This document shows positions 8,708-17,839 of a stretch of DNA of 64,000 nt, piece by piece; position 1 is the stretch's first letter, and each line of letters begins with the position of its first letter. The stretch is from contig NZ_CP120233.1 in assembly GCF_030012985.1 (NCBI RefSeq), positions 4,459,001 through 4,523,000 of the forward strand, read 5' to 3'. This DNA is from Microbulbifer sp. VAAF005 (GTDB taxonomy: Bacteria; Pseudomonadota; Gammaproteobacteria; Pseudomonadales; Cellvibrionaceae). A program made the position numbers and the translations under genes. The notes under the pieces were generated by a model. It saw nothing but the letters and a program-made list of their open reading frames with translations, was not told the DNA's origin and did no database searches.

Positions 8708-9424
8708 TTAAAACGCGGGAAATAACCGGCTAATTAGCACTGGCAGTGCAGTTTCTACCCGTAAAATACGTGGCCCCAGGTGAACGGATTGAAAACCTGC
8801 TTCCTGGAGTTTCTCGACTTCATAGCTGATAAAGCCGCCTTCAGGGCCAATGGCTAAAGTGGTCGGTTGCTTTATGTCCACAGGGCAAGCCGTTCCCCCT
8901 ACTGGATGAGCCACCAGTTTACGGGAGTCACTGGAGAGGGAAGGGAGTTCGTCTTCGACAAACGGTTTAAAGCGTTTGCGCAACAGAATTTCCGGCATTT
9001 GCGTATCGACAGCCTGCTCTAGTCCGAGCAGGCATTGCTCAAAGAGTTTGTCTTCCTGCAACCAGGGAGTTTGCCAGTAAGATTTTTCGACCCGGTAACT
9101 ATTAATTAAAACCAGTTTTTTGACTCCGAGTGCAGTCAAATGCTGGATAACCCGCTTGAGCATTTTGGGGCGAGGCAGGGCCAAAATAAGTGTGAGAGGT
9201 AATGGCTGGGGCGGATCGATTGCGAGTGCCACTTCAAGCTCAACGCACTTCTCGTCGAGCGTAACAATCTCGCCACTACCTATTTGCCCGTCGAGCAGTC
9301 CGACACGAAGTTGTTGTCCCGGCGCTGCTCTGTGAACCTTGGTGATATGCTCCAATTGGCGTCCACTAAGGCGGACGCGATTGGGACTAATAAAGTCGTG
9401 CTTTTGTAAAACAATCAGGTTCAA
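8708..9424 (-). CDS. rsmE: 16S rRNA m3U1498 methyltransferase RsmE
   Basis: RsmE methylates N3 of uridine 1498 in the 30S subunit using S-adenosylmethionine. The 238-residue protein has the N-terminal PUA-like region (LSGRQLEHITKVHR) and a C-terminal SPOUT knot: the cofactor loop LAIGPEGGFISYEVEKLQEAGF followed by LGPRILRVETA, both diagnostic. The length is normal. The next gene downstream, on the same strand, is the PstS-OmpA gene after a 247-base gap; the gap holds a weak hairpin (GAGGCTC arms near 8660-8695) but no clear T-rich terminator. The gene 54 bases upstream (QueD-like) is on the same strand, so the two may be co-transcribed. Confidence 0.96.
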   Translation of the reverse strand: MNLIVLQKHDFISPNRVRLSGRQLEHITKVHRAAPGQQLRVGLLDGQIGSGEIVTLDEKCVELEVALAIDPPQPLPLTLILALPRPKMLKRVIQHLTALGVKKLVLINSYRVEKSYWQTPWLQEDKLFEQCLLGLEQAVDTQMPEILLRKRFKPFVEDELPSLSSDSRKLVAHPVGGTACPVDIKQPTTLAIGPEGGFISYEVEKLQEAGFQSVHLGPRILRVETALPVLISRLFPAF

Positions 9425-9478
9425 AGTCGGGCGCCTTGGTACTTCAATTTATAACGGTGTCGGTGCTATGGGGCTGGG

Positions 9479-10339
9479 CTAGCTGGTTTGAGCTGAAGCA
9501 ATCGCGCCTTTGCCAATACCTTCGTAGGCTCTTACGGTAATCGCTTTCCCAGGCTCTTTAGCCGCCAGGGTGTTGGCGATATATTGGGCCAACTGCTCCA
9601 CCGTGGTATCACAGTCAAGAATTTCACAAACTTTGGCAGGGATGGACAGGGTGAAGTTTCCCTGTTGTGCACTGTAAGCAAAGTTATGGATATCCTCACC
9701 GCGATCATCGGCAGTTGTTGAAACCAGATCCTCGCGAGTGCCCAGGTAGATATCTTCCCAGCGCTCAGCCCAGTACTTTTCCAGCTCTGTATCGCGTTGG
9801 CCACCCGTCATGACCTGAATACGTGAACGGTGTCCATGGGCGATACGCTGGCAGTTGCCAAGGTGTTTTTTCAGGCCATGGCTGTAGTGGTAGAAAGCAT
9901 CTTCAATGACTTCACAGTGGAAGCTGAGCTTGAGCTTCTCCACGCTATCGGGGAAGTGGCTGGCCAGCTGCTGGACACACCAGACGGCGACGCTCTCAGG
10001 AGTAATTACCTCGGCGTCCACTAAGGCAAAAGCTTGTTCCGGACCTGACACTTTAATAGAGGCCCCGTTTTCCAGTAGCCAGGTCAGGTTAACCTGGTCT
10101 CCACTGTGCTCCAGGGTCAGTTGGGGTGAGCGGGTAGGTACCAAGAGGCGGTGGTCGACTTGATCATCCAGCCAATGCCTCAGGGTCTTTTTCACTATGC
10201 CAAAGTCGCAAACCATCCCCTGTTCATCCAAGGCGCCATCGAGGGCTGCGTTTGCCAGCCAGGTCTCGCCTACGATGCCTCGTTTTGAGTCGAGGTAGCT
10301 GAAGTCAACGTTGGTTAAATTATCGACAAACAAGTGCAT
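9479..10339 (-). CDS. Two-domain 6-pyruvoyl/6-carboxytetrahydropterin synthase homologue (QueD-like)
   Basis: The 286-residue protein is about twice the length of QueD. The N-terminal half (LFVDNLTNVDFSYLD, then VCDFGIVKKTLRHWLDDQVDH) carries the T-fold VxDFxxLK-type segment and DHRLL. The C-terminal half has the Cys plus His metal/active-site region GNCQRIAHGHRSRIQV (C163, H168, H170) and a late E near RAYEGIG. The usual motifs of one enzyme thus seem spread over a fused tandem T-fold unit. The family makes 6-carboxy-5,6,7,8-tetrahydropterin for queuosine or pyruvoyl-tetrahydropterin, but the activity of this long form is not certain from sequence. No queC/queE are nearby; phhB, a pterin-recycling enzyme, lies 25 kb away. 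Confidence 0.78.
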   Translation of the reverse strand: MHLFVDNLTNVDFSYLDSKRGIVGETWLANAALDGALDEQGMVCDFGIVKKTLRHWLDDQVDHRLLVPTRSPQLTLEHSGDQVNLTWLLENGASIKVSGPEQAFALVDAEVITPESVAVWCVQQLASHFPDSVEKLKLSFHCEVIEDAFYHYSHGLKKHLGNCQRIAHGHRSRIQVMTGGQRDTELEKYWAERWEDIYLGTREDLVSTTADDRGEDIHNFAYSAQQGNFTLSIPAKVCEILDCDTTVEQLAQYIANTLAAKEPGKAITVRAYEGIGKGAIASAQTS

Positions 10340-10420
10340 GAGTAACTCTTTGCAGGGGGTGAGATAGTAGTCGTTTATTATAACCTGTTAATAGGGCTGG
10401 ATCTTATTCGTTTATGCCTC

Positions 10421-10426
10421 TATAAT
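10421..10426 (+). promoter_or_regulatory. -10 box of the SRP RNA gene
   Basis: A perfect TATAAT lies about 40 bases before the mature 5' end of the SRP RNA, followed by CGCGCCC, a GC-rich discriminator as in stringently controlled stable-RNA promoters. No good -35 match is seen at 17 bp. A short leader hairpin (CTTCGG / CCGAAG) lies between it and the RNA and would be removed by processing. Confidence 0.55.
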
Positions 10427-10465
10427 CGCGCCCTCTTCGGATGCACTGGCACCGAAGATCGTTGT

Positions 10466-10578
10466 GGCGGCCCTCCCGGTCCCCTCGCAATGAGCAGCTG
10501 TGAACTCCGCCAGGCCCGGAAGGGAGCAACGGTAGCAGTGGTATCATGTGCCGAGGGTGTTGCTGGTTGGGCTGCCTC
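10466..10578 (+). ncRNA. ffs: Signal recognition particle 4.5S RNA (small bacterial SRP RNA)
   Basis: This is the RNA of the signal recognition particle, which works with Ffh to target membrane proteins. The conserved apical domain is visible as GCCAGGCCCGGAAGGGAGCA, containing the GGAA tetraloop and the symmetric and asymmetric internal loops, followed by GTGCCGAGGGTG. The ends GGCGGCCC and GGGCTGCC pair to close the long hairpin, giving about 112 nt, typical of gammaproteobacterial 4.5S RNA. A TATAAT box lies upstream. End positions are estimates from base pairing. Confidence 0.94.
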
Positions 10579-10822
10579 CAATCTCTCCCTTCTTTGTTTC
10601 AAAAATCATCCCCTGAAAAATCCCCGTTGAGAGTGTTTTGCTCGACCGTGTCCTGGGTTTTTGCTCTTTCCCTCACCAAATTTTTTCCCGCAAAGACGAT
10701 ATAAAAGGGGATTTTGTGTCGATCTGGCTCGATCTTCGGCCTTGCCGTCGCTGATCGTGTGGGGCTTATGCTATAAACGGCGTCAACTATAAGCAGATCT
10801 AAAAATGATTCTTGAGGAGAAA

Positions 10823-12682
10823 ATGAAAAAAGTTGCTCTCTCGATAGCGGTTGCCGTTGCACTGTCTGCCTGTGACAGTGGGCAGCAAGCGGTAAAACCG
10901 GTTGGTGTAGCCCAGGCGACTGCGGAAAGCCCAGCTGATAATTCCCAGCTGACAGTCAAAGATGCGCAAGCTTTCTTAAAAGATGCCCAGGCTCGCATGG
11001 AAAAAATGGGACAAGAGGCAAGCCATGCCGCTTGGCTTGCTTCTACCTATATCAATATTGATTCCCAATACGTAGAAGCTTTGGCTTCAGAGCGATACAC
11101 CACCCTGGCCGTGGAGCTGGCTTCAGAGGCCGCCAAATTTAACGACTTGGACCTGGACCCGGATACCCGTCGCCAGTTGACCATGTTGAAGCAGGGGTTG
11201 GTATTCCCGGCGCCGAAAGATCCGGCACTAACTTCTGAGTTGGCGCAAATTGGCTCAAAAATGCAGGGCATGTACGGTGCCGGTAAATACTGCCGCGAAG
11301 ATGGCGGTGAAGAAAAGTGCTACACCCTGACCGAGATGGGGCAGGTGATGGCAACCAATCGCGATCCTGAATTACTCAAGGATCTGTGGGTTGGATGGCG
11401 TAAAGTTTCTCCTCCTATGAAGCCTCTGTATGAGCGCCAGGTGGAGATCGGTAATGCGGGTACCAAAGAGCTGGGTTATGACAACCTGAGTGTTTTCTGG
11501 CGCTCCAAATATGATATGGCCCCGGATGCCTTTGCTGAGGATATGGATACCCAGTGGGGTAAAGTGAAGCCGTTGTACGAAGCTTTGCACTGCCATGTTC
11601 GCGCCAAGTTGAATGAGCATTATGGCGATGACGTAGTGCCGGCTCAGGGTAAGATTCCTGCACACTTGCTGGGTAATATGTGGGCCCAGGAGTGGGGTAA
11701 CGTCTACGACATCGTCAAAGACGACGACATGCAGGCCCCCTATGATCTGACTCAGCTGGTGGTTGATTCCGGCATGAGTGAAAAAGACATGGTTAAAGTC
11801 GGGGAGAAGTTCTTCACCTCCCTGGGCTTTAAGCCTCTACCGGAAACTTTCTGGGAGCGCTCCCAGTTCACCCAGCCTCGCGATCGCGATGTGGTTTGTC
11901 ATGCCAGCGCCTGGAATATGGACGGGCAGGACGACCTTCGCATCAAGATGTGTATCAATAAAACGGGTGAAGACCTGGTTACCATCCACCACGAGTTGGG
12001 CCACAACTTCTACCAGCGCATCTATAAAGATCAGCCTTTCCTCTATAAAAATGGCGCTAACGACGGTTTCCACGAAGCTGTTGGCGATACCATCGCGCTT
12101 TCCATCACACCGAAGTACCTGAAGGAAATCGGTTTGATGAATGAGGTGCCGGATGAGAGTAAAGATATCGGTTACCTGATGCAGCAGGCGCTGGATAAGA
12201 TTGCCTTCCTGCCATTTGGTCTGCTCGTTGATAAGTGGCGCTGGCAAGTATTCAACGGTGAGGTGAAGCCGGAAGACTACAACAAGGCCTGGTGGAAGCT
12301 GCGTGAAGATTACCAGGGCATTGCCGCTCCGGTAGAGCGCTCCGAAGAGAACTTCGATCCGGGTGCCAAGTACCATATCCCCGGTAATACGCCTTACGCT
12401 CGCTACTTCCTGGCGCGTATCCAGCAGTTCCAATTCCACCGCGCGCTGTGTGAAGCCGCTGGTGAAACCGGACCGCTGCACCGCTGCTCCATCTACCAGA
12501 ATGATGAGGCTGGTAAGAAGCTGCGCGCTATGTTGGCAATGGGTGCAAGCAAGCCCTGGCCGGATGCTATGGAAGCGCTCACTGGTCAGCGCGACCTGGA
12601 TGCTTCCGCCATTATCGATTACTTCCAGCCGCTGATGGCGTACCTGGAAGAGCAGAACCAAGGGCGTCAGTGCGGTTGGTAA
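10823..12682 (+). CDS. Exported M2 family peptidyl-dipeptidase (ACE-like), lipoprotein
   Basis: A zinc dicarboxypeptidase of the angiotensin-converting-enzyme family, removing C-terminal dipeptides from oligopeptides. I chose the ATG at 10823 over the upstream one at 10805 because GAGGAG sits 5-6 bases before it and the protein then begins with a clean lipoprotein signal, MKKVALSIAVAVALSACDSG (lipobox LSAC). The zinc site is HHELGH (H390, E391, H394), with the third ligand in GFHEAVGD (E418), the M2 spacing. At 619 residues it is the size of bacterial single-domain ACE. It likely acts in the periplasm or at the outer membrane. It precedes a terminator and appears monocistronic. It fits the peptidase-rich content of the window. 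Confidence 0.94.
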   Translation: MKKVALSIAVAVALSACDSGQQAVKPVGVAQATAESPADNSQLTVKDAQAFLKDAQARMEKMGQEASHAAWLASTYINIDSQYVEALASERYTTLAVELASEAAKFNDLDLDPDTRRQLTMLKQGLVFPAPKDPALTSELAQIGSKMQGMYGAGKYCREDGGEEKCYTLTEMGQVMATNRDPELLKDLWVGWRKVSPPMKPLYERQVEIGNAGTKELGYDNLSVFWRSKYDMAPDAFAEDMDTQWGKVKPLYEALHCHVRAKLNEHYGDDVVPAQGKIPAHLLGNMWAQEWGNVYDIVKDDDMQAPYDLTQLVVDSGMSEKDMVKVGEKFFTSLGFKPLPETFWERSQFTQPRDRDVVCHASAWNMDGQDDLRIKMCINKTGEDLVTIHHELGHNFYQRIYKDQPFLYKNGANDGFHEAVGDTIALSITPKYLKEIGLMNEVPDESKDIGYLMQQALDKIAFLPFGLLVDKWRWQVFNGEVKPEDYNKAWWKLREDYQGIAAPVERSEENFDPGAKYHIPGNTPYARYFLARIQQFQFHRALCEAAGETGPLHRCSIYQNDEAGKKLRAMLAMGASKPWPDAMEALTGQRDLDASAIIDYFQPLMAYLEEQNQGRQCGW

Positions 12683-12709
12683 TCTGAGCTTTCAATTTTG
12701 TCGGTATTA

Positions 12710-12736
12710 GAAAAAGGGGCTTTGCCCCTTTTTCTG
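12710..12736 (+). terminator. Rho-independent terminator after the M2 peptidase gene
   Basis: AAAAAGGGGC, a TTT loop and GCCCCTTTTT form a 10-bp stem with an inherent T-run followed by CTGTTTT. It is 30 bases after the stop codon and is likely active in the plus direction. Confidence 0.88.
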
Positions 12737-12842
12737 TTTTATGCGCACGTGAAATATGAATCTTGGGAATTAGTTGTGAGGCTCAGTTATTAGTGGACAG
12801 GGGGTTGCTCTTCCTCAGAATTTAGAAAGCTGGCAGCAGCAT

Positions 12843-14105
12843 TTAAAAATGCTTCCAGCGGGGGTGGAGAGACCCAGTGCCGACTTGATAACGGTTCATG
12901 CTTTTGTGGGCCAAGCCAGAATTAATTGTTGGTGTTGTACCGGTCCTGATAATTTTAAGTAGGTCGAATCCAAGAGGGGCGCCTCTCCCCTCGATGCCCG
13001 GAGTAACGACAAAGTCACTTTCCGAGTGACAGATATCGTACATTTTCAGTATGTTGTCGATGTTATCTTGGTATGTTCCTGAGAATATTTTGTGGGTGCC
13101 GCCAAAACCCATAGTCTCTGTGATGGCGCTGTCTCCCATATCTCGATTGACATCTGCAGGAGTGATGCCCGGCATTAATAATCCATGGCCAACCCCAGCC
13201 AAACCGGTAAACCAGGCCTTGTCCAGCCCTGAAACTTGAATACCAAATTCCGTCCCATTGCGAGCCATGGTTGTGATAATACTGCTGTGAGGAATACCGC
13301 TGCCTGCATCGGAAACAAGTTTGCAGGTGGCCATGATTGGGTTCAACGGGAATGTCTCATCCTTGTAAATTTGGTTAGCAATCTTTTCAATATCTTTTCG
13401 CTTTTTACTAGCCCGAATAACTCCCGGCATTAAAATTCTGGAGAAAATCAGTGTTGCGGCATTAGTCATGACATGGCAGTCGTCCCCCATAAGGAGGCTG
13501 CGGCCAATGATCGGTATAAAATCAATCCCGCCTTCATCTAGAATTGCTTGATTTAATACGGGAGCAATTTCGTCCTCTATCCAGCGAAGGTAATTGATTG
13601 CTGATTTATCGTAGACACCAAAGCGGATAGAGCTGCCGCGGTAATCGGCACGATCATCACTGAGATTGGAGTAAGCGCGATTACCAGATAGCTTATCTTC
13701 GACAATATACACAGACATTGAATAGGTAATAATACCTGCCATTGGCCCGACGGCACTGTGGTTATGGCAGGGCTCAAGATCAACTTGGCCTTCCTCCATA
13801 ACCTGTTCAGCTTCCGCTTTATCTTTAGCGAACCCCTCATAAATTAGACCGGCAATTATTGCGCCCTTTAACGGGCCTGATGCCCGCTGCCAGGTTATCG
13901 GAGGGCCGGCATGCAAAATTAAATTTTTCCGCATTCCGGGGATGTTGTCGCTAGCTTTACCTATCCCGATCAAGATCGGGACAGCCTGCTTCATGCGCTT
14001 AATGGATTCGTCATTCGCTTGCTGATTGAGAGCTTGGAACTCAGGGGTTGCCAGTTTATGGAGGATTTCTTCGGTGCTGGGCCTGAATTCAATGTCTGTT
14101 CTCAT
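12843..14105 (-). CDS. DUF1116 family protein (YlbE/AllG-like)
   Basis: The 420-residue protein shows the DUF1116 pattern: NDESIKRMKQAVPILIGIGKA, LILHAGPPITWQRASGPLKGAI, EPCHNHSAVGPMAGIITYSM, and GGTHKIFSG. In E. coli the DUF1116 protein YlbE is encoded with FdrA and YlbF and has been linked to oxamate carbamoyltransferase in allantoin breakdown. Here neither partner nor any purine-catabolism gene is adjacent, so that activity should not be assumed. Instead the gene sits 2 bases downstream of a periplasmic PilJ-N-like sensor gene, and its ribosome site (GGGGAG) lies in the last codons of that gene, so the pair is translationally coupled. No signal peptide; cytoplasmic. Confidence 0.87.
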   Translation of the reverse strand: MRTDIEFRPSTEEILHKLATPEFQALNQQANDESIKRMKQAVPILIGIGKASDNIPGMRKNLILHAGPPITWQRASGPLKGAIIAGLIYEGFAKDKAEAEQVMEEGQVDLEPCHNHSAVGPMAGIITYSMSVYIVEDKLSGNRAYSNLSDDRADYRGSSIRFGVYDKSAINYLRWIEDEIAPVLNQAILDEGGIDFIPIIGRSLLMGDDCHVMTNAATLIFSRILMPGVIRASKKRKDIEKIANQIYKDETFPLNPIMATCKLVSDAGSGIPHSSIITTMARNGTEFGIQVSGLDKAWFTGLAGVGHGLLMPGITPADVNRDMGDSAITETMGFGGTHKIFSGTYQDNIDNILKMYDICHSESDFVVTPGIEGRGAPLGFDLLKIIRTGTTPTINSGLAHKSMNRYQVGTGSLHPRWKHF

Positions 14106-14107
14106 TC

Positions 14108-14881
14108 CTACTCCCCTGAATTTAACAACTCAGCATATTGTTCAGTAACGATGTTCATATTGCGTAGCATCAGATCAGTGGTGCCGGTGATTACCTGAAT
14201 CTGGCGCTTTTCAGATATTTTCATATCTCCCTCAAACCCCCGGCTAGCATAACTCAGGTGATCTTTTGCCTTGCGCAGGTTGTCATTGATCTCTGGTGTA
14301 TTGAGGGGGCTCTCCAATAGTTGGTTCAGTCGGTTGGAGTACTCGGAGAGATCTTCCTGCAACCCGGTTTCGGCATCATCCAAGGATACTTCCCAAAGTT
14401 TAGCAGCGTAGTTCTTGGCGATTCTCTGGGAGAGCATACGCTGGCGGCCGGCGATATTAATGAGTTCGGCGCTGTTGTGATTGGCGACTTGTTGGAGTTG
14501 GACTACATAGGTGTGGGCAGCAGAAAGAAGGGAGTTGCTGCGCTGAAATAATTCGCTGGCGCTTTGTTTATTGACGGGTTGTAAGGCGACAGACTCAAAC
14601 GCTTTCCATTCTCTTTCAACTTTAACAAGTTGATCCCTGATCTTTTCTGCGCCATGAAAATTATTTAGTTTCTCGTGATTCTTTTTAAATTCGTGAATTG
14701 ATCGGGCAAATACCTTTTCGTGGCGCTCTGCATCCGGTTGAATGCCACGCAAGATGTAAGTCTGGGTGATGCGTTGGGATAGCATTCTTTGTCGACCAGC
14801 CGTATTGATGGCGTCTCCCATAGAGAAGGCTGCGACATCCAGGCTTAAAATTAACAAGATAAATACTGCTGACAACTTCAT
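14108..14881 (-). CDS. Secreted stand-alone PilJ-N/NarX-type sensor domain protein (two repeats)
   Basis: The 257-residue product starts with a signal peptide (MKLSAVFILLILSLDVAAFS). It contains two copies of the PilJ N-terminal sensor motif, INTAGRQRMLSQRI at residues 25-38 and INIAGRQRMLSQRI at 141-154, each followed by helical sequence. In NarX/NarQ and PilJ this P-box-like motif lies in the periplasmic helical bundle that binds nitrate/nitrite or other signals. Here there is no transmembrane helix beyond the signal and no HAMP, kinase or methyl-accepting region, so it is a free periplasmic binding protein. It is the first gene of a tight pair with the DUF1116 gene. Ligand unknown. Confidence 0.8.
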   Translation of the reverse strand: MKLSAVFILLILSLDVAAFSMGDAINTAGRQRMLSQRITQTYILRGIQPDAERHEKVFARSIHEFKKNHEKLNNFHGAEKIRDQLVKVEREWKAFESVALQPVNKQSASELFQRSNSLLSAAHTYVVQLQQVANHNSAELINIAGRQRMLSQRIAKNYAAKLWEVSLDDAETGLQEDLSEYSNRLNQLLESPLNTPEINDNLRKAKDHLSYASRGFEGDMKISEKRQIQVITGTTDLMLRNMNIVTEQYAELLNSGE

Positions 14882-15331
14882 GATTTTACTCTTGTAGTTT
14901 GACTTACTTCACAATTTAAGTGGGTTTGATGTTTGCAATGCATGCGTGATCCCTCTCAGTTAATGAGAGGTCGCAGAGGTATTACGGGGTTATTCAGAGA
15001 TCCTTGAGTAATAGTGGTGTGAGCTTATGGGGCCTGCTTTCTGAATAAGGCGATTTTGAACAATATTGATAAGTTAAACAAATAAGCTCCAGATTCCATT
15101 AAATGAGCAAAAATAAATAATTTAAATGCGTTGTTAAGATATATGATTTTGCAAACTCATCTGGTTTTAGGATTTGACGTTCCTTATATCAAATTTAAGG
15201 ATGGAGATATCTAACCCTTTTTTTCGGTGTTAACGCTTTGGTGGTATTTGGGTAAGGGGGTGGGGAGAGCTTTCTGAGGGGCGGATTGTTGTGAGGTTGG
15301 AAGTTTAGATGAGGGCTTGATAATAGCCCAA
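14882..15331. other. 450-bp AT-rich intergenic region, no gene recognised
   Basis: This stretch separates the sensor/DUF1116 pair from the fadL-like gene; both transcribe leftward. It must hold the promoter of the sensor gene near 14890-14990. No open frame with a ribosome site, no tRNA fold and no clear inverted repeat was found. Confidence 0.5.
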
Positions 15332-15366
15332 AATAAAAAAGGCCCTACCAGAGATAGAGCCTTCTT
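15332..15366 (-). terminator. Rho-independent terminator of the fadL-like gene
   Basis: Read on the minus strand, AAGGCTCTA pairs with TAGGGCCTT (one G-U pair) around a 7-base loop and is followed by TTTTATTTT. It begins about 20 bases after the fadL-like stop codon. Confidence 0.85.
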
Positions 15367-15385
15367 TCATCAGGTCTAAGGTGAC

Positions 15386-16789
15386 TTAGAACTGGTAATT
15401 CAGAGCCAAGCTGAACAGGTAAGCTTCGGTCTTGGTGGTGCCACCATCGAAGTAGGTGATCAGGGTATCGCTAATGTTGTTAGCTTCCTGAATAACCTCG
15501 TCGTCACCCCAGATATAGGCGAAAGATCCGTCAACAGTGAGCTTTTCGCTTAGTGAGTAGGTACCGCCAACAGTCAGCCACTGGCGATCAGTGTCAGGAA
15601 TAGACAGGGTACGCCAGGTAATTGGGAGATCTTCGTCTACCAGCTCTGAAAGCTCTTCGGTTTCATGGCGATTCAAACCGTCGCGGGCTGCGCCTTGGTC
15701 GTAGGCGTAACCAAAGCGGAAGGTCCATTCATCATTGCGGTAGTATTCACCGCCGATACTGAAGCGAGAACCGCTCTGGAAGTTTTCTTCTTTCAGCAGA
15801 AGCGGGTTGTAGTCTTCACCTGCGGAGGGGATAAAGGCTTCGAGGCGCTCGAAGCGGTCCCAGTTGGTCCACATGTAGCCTACTGCCACACCCCAGTTAT
15901 TGTTGAAGCGGTGGTAGAAGCCCAGCTCCAAGGTGTCAGGCAGGTTCAGGGTCAGGTTACCGGAAGTATCGTCAAATGAATCCAGCGGGCTCGGAGCGAT
16001 GTCGGAGCTTACTTCACCCTTGATTTTGGGGTCGTACTTAGCGTGGTAAGAAATACCTGCGCGAGTGTTGTCGCTGATGCGCCACAGGCCGCCGATGGTC
16101 CAGCTCAGGTCCCAGGCATCGCCTTTAACGTCAAGTACGGTGGCACCGGCAGGATTAAATCCTAAAACGGGTTCTACAACATCACCTATCAGGAAATCGT
16201 CGGGGAAGGTAGTGTTCAGTTCTGCGTCGACGTAGAAAATATTTGCTGCCAGGCCAATGCTGAATTGATTGTTAAAGTCATAAGCAACAGATGGCTGGAT
16301 GTTTACAGTCAGCAGAGAGGTTTTGTTGGCGATCGTAGTTGCAGGGAAGTTATCCGGGAAATCAGTTTCCAGGCCAAAATCGGTGTACATAGCCAGACCC
16401 CAGGACCACTCATCATTGATGGGGGCTGCCAGATAGCCATTGGGGATTACTGCGCTGGTGGCGTAGTCATCGGCGCTAGCTGGAGTTTCGAATCCCAGGT
16501 AGCCAGTTTCCGCACTGCCGACATAATAAGTAACGTCACCATCTACATCGATCTCGGGGTCAACGTAAGTGGCACCAAGAGAAATGGTGTAGGTATTGAA
16601 CAGTGCTGAACCGGCTGGGTTACGTGCCAGAATCGCAGCGTTGTCGCCGATAGTGTTTTCGGCAGCAAATGCGCGGCCAAGGCCTGTTGCACTGGTTTCC
16701 TGCAAGTAGAAACCTGCAGCCATAGCGCCTTGGGAAACGGAGCTGATAGCTGCGGCCAGAACTGCGTGTCGCAGGTATTTTTTATTCAT
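15386..16789 (-). CDS. fadL: FadL/OmpP1 family outer-membrane transporter
   Basis: An outer-membrane beta-barrel for long-chain fatty acids or other hydrophobic compounds. The 467-residue precursor has a signal peptide ending GAMA, and the mature N terminus GFYLQETSATGLGRAFA matches the FadL N-terminal hatch, which includes the NPAG motif (ARNPAGSALF). Alternating beta-strand patterns continue to the C-terminal LALNYQF, ending in Phe as barrel proteins do for BAM recognition. The length fits FadL. Specificity within the family (fatty acids versus aromatic hydrocarbons, TodX) cannot be told. It is monocistronic with its own terminator. Confidence 0.92.
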   Translation of the reverse strand: MNKKYLRHAVLAAAISSVSQGAMAAGFYLQETSATGLGRAFAAENTIGDNAAILARNPAGSALFNTYTISLGATYVDPEIDVDGDVTYYVGSAETGYLGFETPASADDYATSAVIPNGYLAAPINDEWSWGLAMYTDFGLETDFPDNFPATTIANKTSLLTVNIQPSVAYDFNNQFSIGLAANIFYVDAELNTTFPDDFLIGDVVEPVLGFNPAGATVLDVKGDAWDLSWTIGGLWRISDNTRAGISYHAKYDPKIKGEVSSDIAPSPLDSFDDTSGNLTLNLPDTLELGFYHRFNNNWGVAVGYMWTNWDRFERLEAFIPSAGEDYNPLLLKEENFQSGSRFSIGGEYYRNDEWTFRFGYAYDQGAARDGLNRHETEELSELVDEDLPITWRTLSIPDTDRQWLTVGGTYSLSEKLTVDGSFAYIWGDDEVIQEANNISDTLITYFDGGTTKTEAYLFSLALNYQF

Positions 16790-17033
16790 GAGAACCCATC
16801 TCTAAGTCTGCTGATTACTGAAAGCCATAAACAGGTTGGAATAAACTCTGCCATGGCAGGAAGGCCTTTAGACTTATATAAGTACCTTCCACTTCCGTAG
16901 CAAATCCCTTACTAAAAAGTCTAGCAATACGTCATTGCCCTAGTGAGGGAGAGGAGTGACTTTATAAAGACAATGGGGACAAAAATCTATCCAAGTCGAC
17001 GGATTTTTTTTCATTAGTCGAAAATGTGGCCAT

Positions 17034-17753
17034 TTATTGGCTGGCAGCGACTTTTTCGCCGTTGATGGATAAATTTGTCAGGTTGATTTGATACCTTTTG
17101 CCATTTTCTTCTCTTTGGATAAGTTTCACCAAAGCGTAGTTCCATTGCGGTGCGATCCAGACAGTTGTCTCTCTTCCAGAGTCTTTATCTCTCACTCGAG
17201 CGACTTTAATTGTCTCCACCGGACCCAGAGGTGTTTTTAGGGTTTCAGTGCCAACTTGACTGAATTTGTAATCGCGAATTTTTTTGCCGTCGGCAACTTT
17301 GTATTGAAGGTCTGTTTTTCCAGCGGCGACATCGAGTGCCAGTTGGATTTGATAGCTCACCTTGTCAAGAATATTGGGTGGGGCGTCTTTGAGATCCCGC
17401 TCCGGATTATGGACGTTAAAGATCATACCTTTTGACGGTTCGAAATTAAGCACCGTGGCGCGATTTCGACCAAGGCCTTTGCGGCGATATTCGTAATGTT
17501 GGGGGGTGATATGGCCATCCTGGCTGGTAAAGCGAGAGTACTCTTTAATGCTGGCAAAAAGGGCGCTGCTATCGAAGTCCAGGCGCCAGTTGCCGTCCTG
17601 TCCGGACAATTCCCGAGTGGCGGTAATGCTGATCCCATTAAATCGGGCGGCGTAGGTGGCTTTGAAAGGTTCCAGCTCAGCAGCAATTGCCTGGCCGGTA
17701 ATTAAAAAAAGAAACAGAGAGGTAGCAAAAAGGCGCACTGTGATATCCCACAA
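17034..17753 (-). CDS. DUF3108 domain periplasmic protein
   Basis: The 239-residue protein has a signal peptide (LFATSLFLFLITGQAIA-AE). The mature region begins PFKATYAARFNGISITATREL, typical of DUF3108, and continues with the family segments GLGRNRA and VWIAPQWNYALVKL. DUF3108 proteins are lipocalin-like beta-rich envelope proteins of unknown function. It lies 86 bases downstream of purN on the same strand, the common order purM-purN-DUF3108 in gammaproteobacteria, so co-transcription is likely although no metabolic link is known. Confidence 0.84.
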   Translation of the reverse strand: MWDITVRLFATSLFLFLITGQAIAAELEPFKATYAARFNGISITATRELSGQDGNWRLDFDSSALFASIKEYSRFTSQDGHITPQHYEYRRKGLGRNRATVLNFEPSKGMIFNVHNPERDLKDAPPNILDKVSYQIQLALDVAAGKTDLQYKVADGKKIRDYKFSQVGTETLKTPLGPVETIKVARVRDKDSGRETTVWIAPQWNYALVKLIQREENGKRYQINLTNLSINGEKVAASQ

Positions 17754-17839
17754 AAAACTGAACCCTTTTGAATACTAGCTGGCGAGGCGCGCAAAGTACA
17801 TTGAAGGACTTTCACCCCGCCAGCTATCAAGGGCTGGTT

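Noticed and set aside
11837..12661. Minus-strand open frame opposite the M2 peptidase gene
   Set aside because: Codon-position shadow of the metallopeptidase; no start context or conserved motif.
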